From: Sphingomonas sp. BGYR3
Lineage (GTDB): Bacteria > Pseudomonadota > Alphaproteobacteria > Sphingomonadales > Sphingomonadaceae
Reading direction: 5' to 3'
NCBI RefSeq assembly: GCF_025153455.1
Contig: NZ_JANZNT010000002.1
Coordinates: 186,001 to 250,000 of the forward strand
DNA length: 64,000 nt
Position 1 is the stretch's first letter. Every line of letters starts with the position of its first letter. Shown in pieces: positions 1 through 8,539 of this stretch. A model generated the notes under the pieces. It searched no databases. It saw only the letters and a list, made by a program, of their open reading frames with translations, and was not told where the DNA came from. The translations under genes were made by a program, and so were the position numbers.

Positions 1-829
1 CAAGGATGTCCAGACCGAGAAACTTGGTCAGTCCGCCGATTGTTGTTCGCTGGCTGCCCTGGCTAATATTGGTGCCGGGAGTCAGTGTTGGCGTGCCGTC
101 GATCGGGCTCGGGATGACGCTTTCCGGCGCGCTACCGACACCAAGACCCAGACGCGGGTCGAGATTGTAACTGGCTGCGGGATTGCGTCCGCTACCAATG
201 CCAAACTTGAACCCGCCGGTGCTGTCGATGGTTGTCAGATTCATGCCGATATTCTTGGCAAAGTTGCGGTTCACCTCGGCGATCTTCACCTGCAGGTTGA
301 CCTGAAGCGGTGTTGCGGTGTTGAGCCGCGAGAGCACCTGAGTCCCTTCGCCGATATAGGCTTTGACCAGCCGTTCCGCCTCCGCAACGTCGTTGGGATG
401 TTTGACCGTGCCGGTGAGCAGCATGACGCCGTTCATCGCGGTGGCCGTGATCTGCGCATCAGGCATGGTGACCGCCAGCATTTCGGCAACGCTGGTGATG
501 TTGTTGCCCACGCGGATCGTGGCGGAATAGACGACGCGGCCTGCCTTGTTGGTGGCATAGACCGTGGTCTGGCCCGGCGCCTTGCCGAACAGATAGATCT
601 GTGTCGGCGAGCGGACCTGCACATCGGCGACCGCGTCATTGGCGACGAATAGGTCGGACATGGGCGCAGCCAGCGTGACCATCCGGCCCTGACCGGTCGG
701 CACCTGAACCACGTCAGGCGTGGCGGCGACGGACTGGGCGGCGAGCGGCGCGGCGACAGGCGCGACGATCGTGGCGGCAAGGGCGACGATGCTGACGGCC
801 CCCCGCGCGGCGTTGACGACGTATCCCAT
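1..829 (-). CDS. cpaC: Pilus secretin CpaC/RcpA, N-terminal part (cut by window edge)
   Basis: Outer-membrane secretin of the Tad/Flp pilus machine, through which the pilus leaves the cell. Only the first 276 residues are in the window; the C-terminal secretin beta-barrel domain lies to the left. Residues 1 to about 32 form a signal peptide ending at LAAQS. They are followed by the pilus-specific N-terminal domain (GKAPGQTTVYATN), a BON-like segment (GVMLLTGTV) and the start of the secretin core (VNLQVKIAEVNR). Its ATG (829-827) overlaps the cpaB stop by one base (TAATG), so translation is coupled. cpaD/E/F and tadBC would be expected beyond the edge. Confidence 0.93.
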   Translation of the reverse strand, partial: MGYVVNAARGAVSIVALAATIVAPVAAPLAAQSVAATPDVVQVPTGQGRMVTLAAPMSDLFVANDAVADVQVRSPTQIYLFGKAPGQTTVYATNKAGRVVYSATIRVGNNITSVAEMLAVTMPDAQITATAMNGVMLLTGTVKHPNDVAEAERLVKAYIGEGTQVLSRLNTATPLQVNLQVKIAEVNRNFAKNIGMNLTTIDSTGGFKFGIGSGRNPAASYNLDPRLGLGVGSAPESVIPSPIDGTPTLTPGTNISQGSQRTTIGGLTKFLGLDIL

Positions 830-1881
830 TACTTGGTCCCCCCGACCGGAACTTCGGTCACGTTGTTGCCGCGAGCGACACGCACCACCGGCCCCCGCAC
901 CACGGCGGGCGCGCCGCCGGGGAAGCTGGACTGGGGAGGCGGGGCCGCAGCAGCGGAAGCCCCTTCGGTCGCGGGCTTTCCAGGCACCGAGCTGCGCTGG
1001 AAGCGCGACACGTCGGCACCGGTGGAAAAGGTTGCCTTGCCCTCGATCGGCCGGCTGGCGGCGCGGGCCAGCATGGCCTTTTCCGCCTTGGGATCGTTGG
1101 ACTGCGGCACATCGATGTCGCCATTGGCGATCGCTTCCTCAAGCTCGCCCGCATTGTCGGCGATCGAGCGCAGCGACAGCGACAGGGTGCCCAGCGTCTG
1201 GGCAACGGCGATTTTCTCGGCGATCGTGGGCGTCGCCTCGACCGTGACCGAGGAATAGGTGTTGACGACGGTATTGCCCTTGTCGTCGGTTTCCTTGTCC
1301 GTGCTCTGGTCGGTGGCCAGCACGCGCAGGTTGCGCAGCACGGTTTCCGAAACCTTCAGCGGCGGGCCATCGCCGCCGCCGGGAACCGACTGGGTCAGCA
1401 CCAGGTCGACCCGGTCGCCCGGAAAGACGAATCCGGCAACCGCGCTTTGTGCGGACACCGGCACGGTGACGGCGCGCATGCCCGGGCCAAGCGCAGCGGC
1501 CAGGAAGCCGCGATCGCCCGGCTTGACCAGCGCGCCCTGCGCGATCGGCTGACCCGCCGGAATGGCGAAGCGCACGACCGTGCCCTGCAGCTTGGCAAGG
1601 TCGGTTTCCGGGCCTTCGACGAAATAGGCACCCTCGACCAGTTCAGCGGGCCAGGGTTGAAACTTCATGGCGGAGGCATCGAGGATCGTGCCGACCGGCA
1701 GTGCCTTGGTCGCCACCAGCACCTTTGGCCCGGTGACCGGGGCCGGTTGCGGGGCAGTAAGGCCGATGCTGGCCGTCGCCTGAGGCGCGGCCGATCCGAG
1801 AATCAGGCTGCGCGCCAGAAATGCAGTGAGCGCCGCGACGATCAGCGCGCCCACCAGAAGCATGATTTTCCGTCCGTCCAT
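829..1881 (-). CDS. cpaB: Flp pilus assembly protein CpaB
   Basis: 350-aa periplasmic/inner-membrane assembly protein of the Tad pilus, thought to stabilise the CpaC secretin. An N-terminal TM anchor (residues 6-27) is followed by a SAF domain (about 50-115, with VLVATKALPVGTILD) and the RcpC-type region (FPGDRVDLVLTQ). The tail is Pro/Ala-rich. The length is typical for sphingomonad CpaB. It sits 52 bp downstream of cpaA and overlaps cpaC by one base, so cpaA-B-C form one transcript. Confidence 0.95.
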   Translation of the reverse strand: MDGRKIMLLVGALIVAALTAFLARSLILGSAAPQATASIGLTAPQPAPVTGPKVLVATKALPVGTILDASAMKFQPWPAELVEGAYFVEGPETDLAKLQGTVVRFAIPAGQPIAQGALVKPGDRGFLAAALGPGMRAVTVPVSAQSAVAGFVFPGDRVDLVLTQSVPGGGDGPPLKVSETVLRNLRVLATDQSTDKETDDKGNTVVNTYSSVTVEATPTIAEKIAVAQTLGTLSLSLRSIADNAGELEEAIANGDIDVPQSNDPKAEKAMLARAASRPIEGKATFSTGADVSRFQRSSVPGKPATEGASAAAAPPPQSSFPGGAPAVVRGPVVRVARGNNVTEVPVGGTK

Positions 1882-1933
1882 GACGCAAGCAGCCTTTCCG
1901 ATGCCGGTCCGGGATTTTTCCCGGTCCGATCAG

Positions 1934-2404
1934 TCACCCAAAATGGTAAAAATTTGGTTCACTAAGGATCATCAGGGTCGCTGCAGCGATCGCGACCCCA
2001 TAGGGAATTTCCGGCCGGCCCTCGCGTTTCAGCCGCCAATGGTCGATCACCATGATCAGCGTCAGCACGCCGCCAAAGATCGACATGAGCACCAGCATCC
2101 AGACGAGCGCGCCCACCGGCAGCCAAAGGGCAAGCGCGGCGATCATCTTGACATCGCCGCCGCCCATCATCCCCAGATGAAAGGCGAACCAGAACAGGAA
2201 CAGCGTGCCGAAGCCCAGCGCCAGCTGGATCGCCATGTCGGGCCAGGGATCAAGGCCGATCGCAAACCACCACGGCACGGCCAGCAGCGCGACGCCGCCA
2301 TTTTTCCAGTTCGCGATCTCGCGCCTTTGCAGATCCTCGATCCCGGCCGAGACCAGGAACAAGAGCAAGATGCCCACCAGAACGAGCGGTGCGTATTCCC
2401 CCAT
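1934..2404 (-). CDS. cpaA: Prepilin peptidase CpaA/TadV (A24 family)
   Basis: 156-aa integral-membrane aspartic peptidase that processes Flp prepilins. Two catalytic Asp contexts are visible: one after TM1 (SAGIEDLQRREIANW) and the GxGD-type motif GGGDVKM near residue 80. It has four to five hydrophobic segments and lacks the N-methylation domain of PilD, as usual for CpaA. It is first in the cpaABC operon; its substrates probably include the two Flp pilins encoded near 41.5-42.0 kb. No clear Shine-Dalgarno precedes the ATG. Confidence 0.9.
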   Translation of the reverse strand: MGEYAPLVLVGILLLFLVSAGIEDLQRREIANWKNGGVALLAVPWWFAIGLDPWPDMAIQLALGFGTLFLFWFAFHLGMMGGGDVKMIAALALWLPVGALVWMLVLMSIFGGVLTLIMVIDHWRLKREGRPEIPYGVAIAAATLMILSEPNFYHFG

Positions 2405-2453
2405 AACGCTTCAGCTCTAGACGGGATGGCTTATCAAAACGTAACCAGCGGCC

Positions 2454-3401
2454 ATGGCCCATGCCGCATATGCCCGACGCGCGATCCCCGACGACGCCCG
2501 GATCACCCGGTGGTCAGCGCCCGACGGATGGACGCTGCGCTGCTTTGCTTGGCCCCAGCCGGCGAGCAGCACGCCGCGCGGGTCGATCCTGTTTCAGGGC
2601 GGGCGGGGCGACATCATCGAAAAATATCTGGAGGCGTTCGGCCATTGGCACAGCCGCGGCTGGACGATCACGGCGTTCGATTGGCGGGGGCAGGGCGGAT
2701 CGGGACGGCTGACCCGCGATCCCCATTGTGGGCATATCGACGATTTTGCGCAGTATATCGCTGACTTCCGTGCCTTTCACGCTGAATGGCGGGGCGCGGT
2801 GCCGGGCCCGCATATCGTCATCGGCCATTCGATGGGCGGGCACCTGTTGCTGCGGGCGATGCTGGAGGGGGCGGCCCGGCCGGATGCCGCCATCCTGATC
2901 GCGCCGATGCTGGGCCTGAAAGGGCCGTTCGGGCCGTGGCTGGGCGAGCGGATCGCGCGGGCGATGGGCCGCATCGGACCGCCCGAACGCCGCGCGTGGA
3001 AGGGGAATGAGCGGCCCTTTACCACCGATACCCGCGCCGAATTGCTGACCCACGATCCCGACCGATATGCCGACGAGCTGTGGTGGCAGGCAGCGCAGCC
3101 CGAGCTGGTGACCGGCCCGCCAAGCTGGCATTGGGTGGCGGAAGCGCTCCGGTCGACCAACGCGATGCGCCATGATCCGCGGGTGGCGGGCATGGCTGTA
3201 CCGACGCTGATGCTGGTCGCGGATGCCGATGCGCTGGTCGATCCGCGCACGGCCATTGCCATTGGCGAGCGGATGCCCGATGCGCGCATCGTCCGGTTCG
3301 GAGCGGAGGCGGCGCATGAGCTGCTGCGCGAGTCGGATGCCGTGCGCAACCGCGCGCTGGCCGAAATCGACCTGTTCCTGGAGGCGCGCGCGCCCGCATG
3401 A
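2454..3401 (+). CDS. Alpha/beta hydrolase, monoglyceride-lipase/lysophospholipase type
   Basis: 315-aa soluble alpha/beta hydrolase of the serine aminopeptidase S33 / Hydrolase_4 group. The nucleophile elbow GHSMGG puts the serine at residue 126. An acid candidate lies in VADADALVDPRTA and the terminal His in AEAAHELLRE. There is no signal peptide, so it is cytoplasmic. The natural substrate cannot be read from sequence; monoacylglycerol or lysophospholipid esterase activity is the family norm. The last four bases (ATGA) are shared with the following FAD oxidase gene, so the two are translationally coupled. Confidence 0.85.
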   Translation: MAHAAYARRAIPDDARITRWSAPDGWTLRCFAWPQPASSTPRGSILFQGGRGDIIEKYLEAFGHWHSRGWTITAFDWRGQGGSGRLTRDPHCGHIDDFAQYIADFRAFHAEWRGAVPGPHIVIGHSMGGHLLLRAMLEGAARPDAAILIAPMLGLKGPFGPWLGERIARAMGRIGPPERRAWKGNERPFTTDTRAELLTHDPDRYADELWWQAAQPELVTGPPSWHWVAEALRSTNAMRHDPRVAGMAVPTLMLVADADALVDPRTAIAIGERMPDARIVRFGAEAAHELLRESDAVRNRALAEIDLFLEARAPA

Positions 3402-4507
3402 GTTCCGACCGGTTCGACATCGCCATCGTCGGCGCAGGCATTGCCGGGGCCAGCCTGGCCGCGTTCCTGGCGCCCCATGCCCGCGTCCTGTTGCTGGAGG
3501 CGGAGGAGCAGCCGGGATATCATGCGACGGGGCGGTCCGCCGCCTTCTGGTCCGAAAGCTATGGCGGGCCGGGCATCCAGCCCCTGACCACCGCGTCCGG
3601 CCCGTGGCTGGCATCCCCGCCGGAAGCGTTTGGCGGCACCAGTTTCCTGAAGGACCGGGGCGAATTGTTCATCGGGCGGGAACAGGACCGGCCCGCGCTG
3701 GATGCGTTCATGGCCAGTTTCGCCGGCACTGGCGTGCCGCTGACCTGGACCGATCCGCGCGGCGTGGTGCCGGGATTGCGGCCGGAATGGACGCTGGCGG
3801 TGACCGAGCCGACCTGCATGGACATTGATGTCGGCGCGCTGCACGGCCAGTGCCTGGGCGTTGCCCGGCGGGGCGGGGTGCGCGTGGCGACGCTGGCGGC
3901 GCTGGAGCGGGCGCGCAGCGGGTGGCGGCTGGAAACGCGGGGCGGCGCGTTCGAGGCGGACCTGCTGGTCAACGCGGCCGGTGCCTGGGCCGATGAGGTG
4001 GCGCGCATAGCGGGCGTGACCCCGGTGGGCATCCGCCCCTATCGCCGGACGATGGTGCAGTTGCGCGTCGATCCGCCCGCGCCGATGGACATGCCGCTGA
4101 TCCGCGATGCGAGCGACCAGTTCTATTTCAAGCCGGAAGCGGGCGGGCGCATCTGGTTGTCGCCGCATGACGAGGTGCCGGACGATCCGCGCGATGCCGC
4201 GCCGGAGGAGCTGGACGTGGCCATCGCGATCGACCGGTTCGAACAGGCGGTTGACTGGCGGATCGAGGCGGTGGAGCGCAAATGGGCCGGCCTGCGCAGC
4301 TTTGCCCCCGACCGGTTGCCGGTGTACGGGTTCGACCCGCGCGTCACCGATTTCTACTGGTTCGCCGGACAGGGCGGGTTTGGCATCCAGACCGCACCGG
4401 CCGCCGCGATGATCGCATCGTCGCAGCTGTTGTCCATGCCGCCCGACCCCGCCATCGCGGGGATCGAGGCAGAGCGATATCATCCGTCGCGGTTCGGCCT
4501 GACCTGA
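3398..4507 (+). CDS. FAD-dependent oxidoreductase (DAO / glycine oxidase-like)
   Basis: 369-aa flavoprotein of the DAO superfamily. The N-terminal Rossmann dinucleotide motif is VGAGIAG (residues 11-17) with the acidic ribose-binding residue at LLLEAEE. ATGRSAAFWSESYG is the usual second FAD contact, and the C-terminal FAD motif is in WFAGQGGFGIQ. Such enzymes oxidise amino acids or secondary amines; the exact substrate is not evident. The start ATG overlaps the preceding hydrolase stop (ATGA). Confidence 0.85.
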   Translation: MSSDRFDIAIVGAGIAGASLAAFLAPHARVLLLEAEEQPGYHATGRSAAFWSESYGGPGIQPLTTASGPWLASPPEAFGGTSFLKDRGELFIGREQDRPALDAFMASFAGTGVPLTWTDPRGVVPGLRPEWTLAVTEPTCMDIDVGALHGQCLGVARRGGVRVATLAALERARSGWRLETRGGAFEADLLVNAAGAWADEVARIAGVTPVGIRPYRRTMVQLRVDPPAPMDMPLIRDASDQFYFKPEAGGRIWLSPHDEVPDDPRDAAPEELDVAIAIDRFEQAVDWRIEAVERKWAGLRSFAPDRLPVYGFDPRVTDFYWFAGQGGFGIQTAPAAAMIASSQLLSMPPDPAIAGIEAERYHPSRFGLT

Positions 4508-4588
4508 TCCCGTTTCCGCATCCCGTTGCCGGTGACGGGGGCTTGCGATAGCCTGCTTATCCTGTCCGACGCCCACCGGAGGTGAGTG

Positions 4589-5287
4589 ATGCGTATCGCG
4601 ATTGCCTTGACCCTTGGACTTGCGGCCATGATGCCGGCCACCGCGCAGCAGGCGGAGCCGTTCGACGTCAAGGCGGCGATCAACCGGCTGGCGTTCGATC
4701 CGGCGCGATATTTCACGTTCGAAAGCGCACAGGACCTGATGCGCGTCACCTATCGCGGCGATGATTATGATTTCCCGGTCTGGTCGCTGACGATCCGCAA
4801 CGGATGCCAGGCGGAGCCGCGCCTGCCGCCCTGTTTCAAGCAGCGGATCGCGCGGATGGTGCGTGCCCCGGTTCCGGCCGAGGGGGCGGAGCGGCCCCGC
4901 TGGCGCGGCATGGCGCTGGTCGCGGCGCTGGAGGGTGCCAGGACCGAGGCGGAGGTCGCCGACCGACTGGACAAGGCGGGGCTGGACTGGGTGGAGGCGG
5001 ACCTGACCGCCTGTCCGGGCGCGATGGATGCCCTGAAGGCGATGGCCGAAGTGCGCTGGCCATCGCCCAACCCCCTGTTGCCCAGCGACGATTTTCCGCC
5101 GCTGGCGCTTCACGCGGACAAGGTGACGGTGGACATCCCGACCTTTCTGCACGCCGTGCGCTATTCCGGGGCGGCATTCAAAGGATCGCCGGGTGAAGCG
5201 GCGGTACTGCTGGCGCAGACGCTGGAGCCGTGCTGGAAGCCGAGCGCCGCGCCTGTCCCGTGGCGGAACCCTGCGCCCAGGCGATAG
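4589..5287 (+). CDS. Secreted protein of unknown function
   Basis: About 232 residues. A GTG at 4586 lies directly before an ATG at 4589. The Shine-Dalgarno GGAGG at 4578-4582 is six bases from the ATG and only three from the GTG, so the ATG is preferred. A clear signal peptide (MRIAIALTLGLAAMMPATAQ) predicts a periplasmic protein. Cysteines in NGCQAEPRLPPCF, TACPG and EPCW could form disulfides. No domain is recognised. It follows the FAD oxidase by about 80 bp and may share its transcript. Confidence 0.7.
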   Translation: MRIAIALTLGLAAMMPATAQQAEPFDVKAAINRLAFDPARYFTFESAQDLMRVTYRGDDYDFPVWSLTIRNGCQAEPRLPPCFKQRIARMVRAPVPAEGAERPRWRGMALVAALEGARTEAEVADRLDKAGLDWVEADLTACPGAMDALKAMAEVRWPSPNPLLPSDDFPPLALHADKVTVDIPTFLHAVRYSGAAFKGSPGEAAVLLAQTLEPCWKPSAAPVPWRNPAPRR

Positions 5288-5359
5288 CAACATCCGGTTG
5301 GATTTCGTTTCGGCCACGATAAGCTGCAATCATCGGGACTCACCCGAGAGGAGGCTGAC

Positions 5360-5542
5360 ATGGCGCACAAGTTCGTGATCGAGAAGAACAAGGCCGGCGA
5401 GTTCGTTGCGAAGTTCAAATACAACGCCGAAACGATTTTCTGGACCGAAGGCTATAGCAGCAAGGCATCGGCCAAGAATGCCATCGAATCGATCCTGAAG
5501 AATGGCCCCGCCGCCGAGGTCGAGGATCATTCGGCGGATTGA
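5360..5542 (+). CDS. DUF1508 / YegP-family small protein
   Basis: 60-aa protein with a single DUF1508 (YegP) unit: FVIEKNKAGEFVAKFKYNAE, then TEGYSSKASAKNAIESILKN. The family is widespread in Proteobacteria; E. coli YegP carries two copies of the repeat and this protein carries one. The molecular role is unknown. GAGAGGAGGCTGAC just upstream contains a strong Shine-Dalgarno, suggesting good expression. Two perfect hairpins follow the gene. Confidence 0.85.
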   Translation: MAHKFVIEKNKAGEFVAKFKYNAETIFWTEGYSSKASAKNAIESILKNGPAAEVEDHSAD

Positions 5543-5560
5543 TCCGCGCCGGAGCGCGCC

Positions 5561-5616
5561 GTTCCCCGGCCGGTGTCGGGGAACGGGCGTGAACCCCTTC
5601 AACCGGACGAAGGGGT
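5561..5616. terminator. Two tandem hairpins after the DUF1508 gene
   Basis: Two perfect inverted repeats sit nine bases apart. GTTCCCCG (5561-5568) pairs with CGGGGAAC (5577-5584), and ACCCCTTC (5593-5600) pairs with GAAGGGGT (5609-5616). Each has 8-bp arms and an 8-nt loop. There is no U-tract, so a factor-independent terminator is uncertain; mRNA 3'-end protection is equally possible. Confidence 0.45.
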
Positions 5617-5677
5617 GACGCGGCGGGGGACGCTGGGCTAAAGAAGCGGGCGAGTTTCCCCCGCTGGAGTGTTCCCC

Positions 5678-6739
5678 ATGTCGTTCGAAATCCCCTACAC
5701 CGCGGAACAGGGCCGGTATGACGGCCGGATGCCCTATCGCCGGTGCGGCGTCAGCGGGCTTGACCTGCCCGCGATCAGCCTGGGCCTGTGGCAGAATTTC
5801 GGCGGCACCGACGTGTTCGAAACCGGCCGGGCGATGATCCGCCGGGCGTTCGACCGGGGCGTCACGCATTTCGACCTGGCCAATAATTACGGCCCACCCT
5901 TTGGATCGGCCGAGGAGAATTTCGGCCGCGTGCTGGCCAAGGACCTGGCCGCGCATCGCGATGAGCTGATCATCTCGTCCAAGGCGGGGTGGGACATGTG
6001 GCCCGGCCCCTATGGCGGGATCGGGGGCAGCCGCAAATATCTGATTGCGTCGTGCGACCAGAGCCTGAAGCGAATGGGCCTGGACTATGTCGACATCTTT
6101 TATTCCCACCGGGTCGATCCCACGACCCCGCTGGAAGAGACGATGGGCGCGCTGGCCAGCCTGCACCAACAGGGTAAGGCGCTGTATGTCGGCATTTCCA
6201 GCTATTCCCCCGAACTGACCCGGCAGGCGGCGGCGATCCTGAAAGAGCACAAGGTGCCGCTGCTGATTCATCAGCCGAGCTATTCCATGCTGAACCGGTG
6301 GATCGAGGATGAGCTGCTGGACACGCTGGAGCAGCTTGGCACCGGCTGCATCGCCTTTTCCCCGCTGGCGCAGGGGATGCTGAGCAACAAATATCTGAAC
6401 GGCATTCCCGACGATGCCCGCATCCGCCGTTCGGGTTCGATTGGCGAGGATATGCTGAACGAGGATAATCTGACCCGCATCCGCAAGCTCAATGAGATTG
6501 CGGCGGCGCGGGGCCAGACGCTGGCACAGATGGCGATTGCATGGGTGCTGCGCGATCCGCGCGTGACCAGCGCGCTGATCGGGGCGCGGACGGTGGAGCA
6601 GCTCGACAATTCGCTGGATGCGGTCAACAACCTTGCGTTCAGCGAAGCAGACCTGGCGGCAATCGATCCATGGGCCAGCGAGGGCGCGATCGATCACTGG
6701 AAGGTGTCGAGCACGGTGCGCGAACTGCCTGCCGCCTGA
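5678..6739 (+). CDS. Aldo/keto reductase, YghZ-like (L-glyceraldehyde 3-phosphate reductase type)
   Basis: 353-aa NADPH-dependent aldo/keto reductase. The full catalytic tetrad is visible: Asp67 (HFDLANNYG), Tyr71, Lys102 (ISSKAGWDM) and His144 (FYSHRVDP). MWPGPYGGIGGSRKY and the HQPSYSMLNRWIE segment are typical of the AKR14/YghZ group, which reduces L-glyceraldehyde 3-phosphate and methylglyoxal. ATG 5678 is chosen because GGAG at 5666-5669 lies eight bases upstream; an in-frame GTG at 5669 would overlap that site. Confidence 0.9.
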   Translation: MSFEIPYTAEQGRYDGRMPYRRCGVSGLDLPAISLGLWQNFGGTDVFETGRAMIRRAFDRGVTHFDLANNYGPPFGSAEENFGRVLAKDLAAHRDELIISSKAGWDMWPGPYGGIGGSRKYLIASCDQSLKRMGLDYVDIFYSHRVDPTTPLEETMGALASLHQQGKALYVGISSYSPELTRQAAAILKEHKVPLLIHQPSYSMLNRWIEDELLDTLEQLGTGCIAFSPLAQGMLSNKYLNGIPDDARIRRSGSIGEDMLNEDNLTRIRKLNEIAAARGQTLAQMAIAWVLRDPRVTSALIGARTVEQLDNSLDAVNNLAFSEADLAAIDPWASEGAIDHWKVSSTVRELPAA

Positions 6740-6763
6740 TGCGCTGCCGCGACGGGGCCGGGG

Positions 6764-7480
6764 TCAGCGATCGACGATCAGGTCGACATCGCTGGCATCG
6801 GCCCCGCGCGCGGTGATCCGCGCGGTAAAGGCGGTGCCGTCGCGCTGTTTGCCGATCAGCAGGTGCTGCGTCCCGTCGCTTTCGTGGCGCGGGGCAAAGC
6901 CGGCCTGCTGTGCGCGGGCATAGATCCAGTCGATCATCGTGGCGGCCGGGACAGGCGTCGAATAGCTGACGGCACGCACCCGGCAGGACGGGCCGTCGAT
7001 GCCCGCCGCCTCAGCCACCGCGGCAGCGGGGTGGAGCGGCAGATCGGCCGGCAGGCGAGCGGCCCAGCGGGCCGACGGGGCCAGCGGGCCGCACGGCTTC
7101 ATCGCCGCTGCATCGGCCAGCATGGTCAGCGTCTCGCTGGCCGCGATGGCGGCGCAGCGGGGGCAGGCATCGGGGCGCGGCGCACTGGTCAGCCGTTCCG
7201 CAGGACCGGCCGGACGGGCGGCGACGAAATCGGGCGCGACCGGCGCGGCATAGGGTTCGGCCGGGGGGCGGATCGCATCGCCATTCGCCTGCGACGCCAG
7301 CGAGGGATCGACCATGATCGGTTCTTCAAGCGCGGCGGCGATCACCGGGTCGGGCGTGGCGGCGGTGTCGAGCAGCGCGCCGGCGGCTTCGGTGCGTGCG
7401 GCATCGGGCGACGCACCCCCGCACGCGGCCAGCGCAGCGGCAAGCAACAGTGGCAGGGCAAACGACAGGGCGGCACGCAT
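6764..7480 (-). CDS. Predicted lipoprotein of unknown function
   Basis: 238 residues with a signal peptide ending in the lipobox LAAC (Cys at about residue 19), so it is probably an outer-membrane-anchored lipoprotein. A low-complexity Ala/Pro region follows, then a conserved-looking C-terminal part with paired cysteines (CPRCAAI, KPCGP, PSCRVRA) and a soluble alpha/beta segment ending VDLIVDR. No named domain is recognised. It converges on the aldo/keto reductase with a 24-bp gap and is divergent from the SOUL gene. Confidence 0.7.
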   Translation of the reverse strand: MRAALSFALPLLLAAALAACGGASPDAARTEAAGALLDTAATPDPVIAAALEEPIMVDPSLASQANGDAIRPPAEPYAAPVAPDFVAARPAGPAERLTSAPRPDACPRCAAIAASETLTMLADAAAMKPCGPLAPSARWAARLPADLPLHPAAAVAEAAGIDGPSCRVRAVSYSTPVPAATMIDWIYARAQQAGFAPRHESDGTQHLLIGKQRDGTAFTARITARGADASDVDLIVDR

Positions 7481-7648
7481 CGCGCAACTCCATGGGGTCT
7501 GCCGCGTTCATGGCCCGGAATGGTTAAGGATCCGTCCTATTGCCGGGACGGTGCGGCAGCAAAGCGCGGCAGATGCCGCCGCCGTGCCATTGCCGGCGAC
7601 CGGGCGACCCCCATGTTTTGAACGTATCGAACATTCAAGGAGATCATC

Positions 7649-8263
7649 ATGGCAACGCGGGCGATGGAAAAGCAGGGGACCAACCACTGGCTGTGGATCG
7701 GCGCGGGCGCGCTGGCCGTGGGCGCAGCGGCGGTCGCTGCCAAGCGCCTGGCCAGCAGCGGCGAACAGCCGGAATATCAGACGATCACCGCCGATGGCGC
7801 GTTCAGCATCCGCGCCTATCCCCCGCTGGTGGTGGCCGAAACGCGCCAGTACGGGATGCGGGAGCCGTCGTTGCGGCGCGGGTTCGGGATGCTGGCCGAT
7901 TACATCTTTGCCAAGGAACGGCCGGGCGAAAAGATCGCGATGACCGCGCCCGTGCTGAGCGACACCGATCAGGGCGCGTGGCGCACCCGGTTCGTGCTGC
8001 CGGCCCGCTATTCCGCCGAAGCGGCCCCGACGCCGCAGGCCGGGGTAAGCATTGCCACGCTGCCCGCGCGGCGCGTGGCGGCGGTGCGGTTTTCCGGCGT
8101 GGCGGACGACGCGGTGCTGGCCGATCAGGAAGCGCGGCTGCGCCGGTGGGTCTATGATCGCGGCCTGGTCCCCGCCGGCCCGGCAGAGCACGCATTCTAT
8201 AACGCGCCCTTCGTTCCCGGGCTGCTGCGCCGGAACGAGGTGCTGATCGCGCTGGCGGACTAG
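7649..8263 (+). CDS. SOUL-family heme-binding protein
   Basis: 204 residues. An N-terminal TM helix (about 15-32) anchors a SOUL domain that starts at YQTITADGAFSIRAYPPLVVAE. The family signature IAMTAPV is followed by the FVLPARYSAE region and the C-terminal YNAPFVPGLLRRNEV. SOUL proteins bind heme or tetrapyrroles; the bacterial role is uncertain. AGGAG lies seven bases before the ATG, fixing the start. It may be co-transcribed with the next small membrane gene. Confidence 0.88.
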   Translation: MATRAMEKQGTNHWLWIGAGALAVGAAAVAAKRLASSGEQPEYQTITADGAFSIRAYPPLVVAETRQYGMREPSLRRGFGMLADYIFAKERPGEKIAMTAPVLSDTDQGAWRTRFVLPARYSAEAAPTPQAGVSIATLPARRVAAVRFSGVADDAVLADQEARLRRWVYDRGLVPAGPAEHAFYNAPFVPGLLRRNEVLIALAD

Positions 8264-8313
8264 ACCCCGCCGCCGCGTTGCGCGATCATGGCGCGGAACG
8301 GGAGGCGCAGGCG

Positions 8314-8535
8314 ATGCTGAATTTACTATCCATCCTGATCGGGATCGTGACCCTGGTACTGGTCGCCATCGCGTTTTTCCCGCTGCTGGGCTGGGCCAAC
8401 TGGCTGTTCCTGCCCCTGGCCGTGATCGGGGCGGGCATCGGCGCGCTGTCCGACCGCAATGGCGGCCGGAACCTGAACCTGGTGGTGCTGGCGATCGGGA
8501 CGTTGCGCCTGATCCTGGGCGGCGGCGTCTTCTGA
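8314..8535 (+). CDS. Small inner-membrane protein of unknown function
   Basis: 73 residues with two long hydrophobic stretches (about 3-25 and 30-48) and a third near the C-terminus (VVLAIGTLRLILGGGVF), separated by a short polar loop (SDRNGGRNLN). GGAGG at 8301-8305 is eight bases before this ATG, so it is preferred over an upstream TTG at 8278. No family is assigned with confidence. It ends four bases before the convergent manA stop. Confidence 0.6.
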   Translation: MLNLLSILIGIVTLVLVAIAFFPLLGWANWLFLPLAVIGAGIGALSDRNGGRNLNLVVLAIGTLRLILGGGVF

Positions 8536-8539
8536 TCCG

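Noticed and set aside
2777..5329. An 850-codon open frame on the minus strand
   Set aside because: It is antisense to the hydrolase, FAD oxidase and secreted-protein genes. The translation is Arg/Pro/His-rich low-complexity typical of opposite-strand frames in GC-rich DNA.
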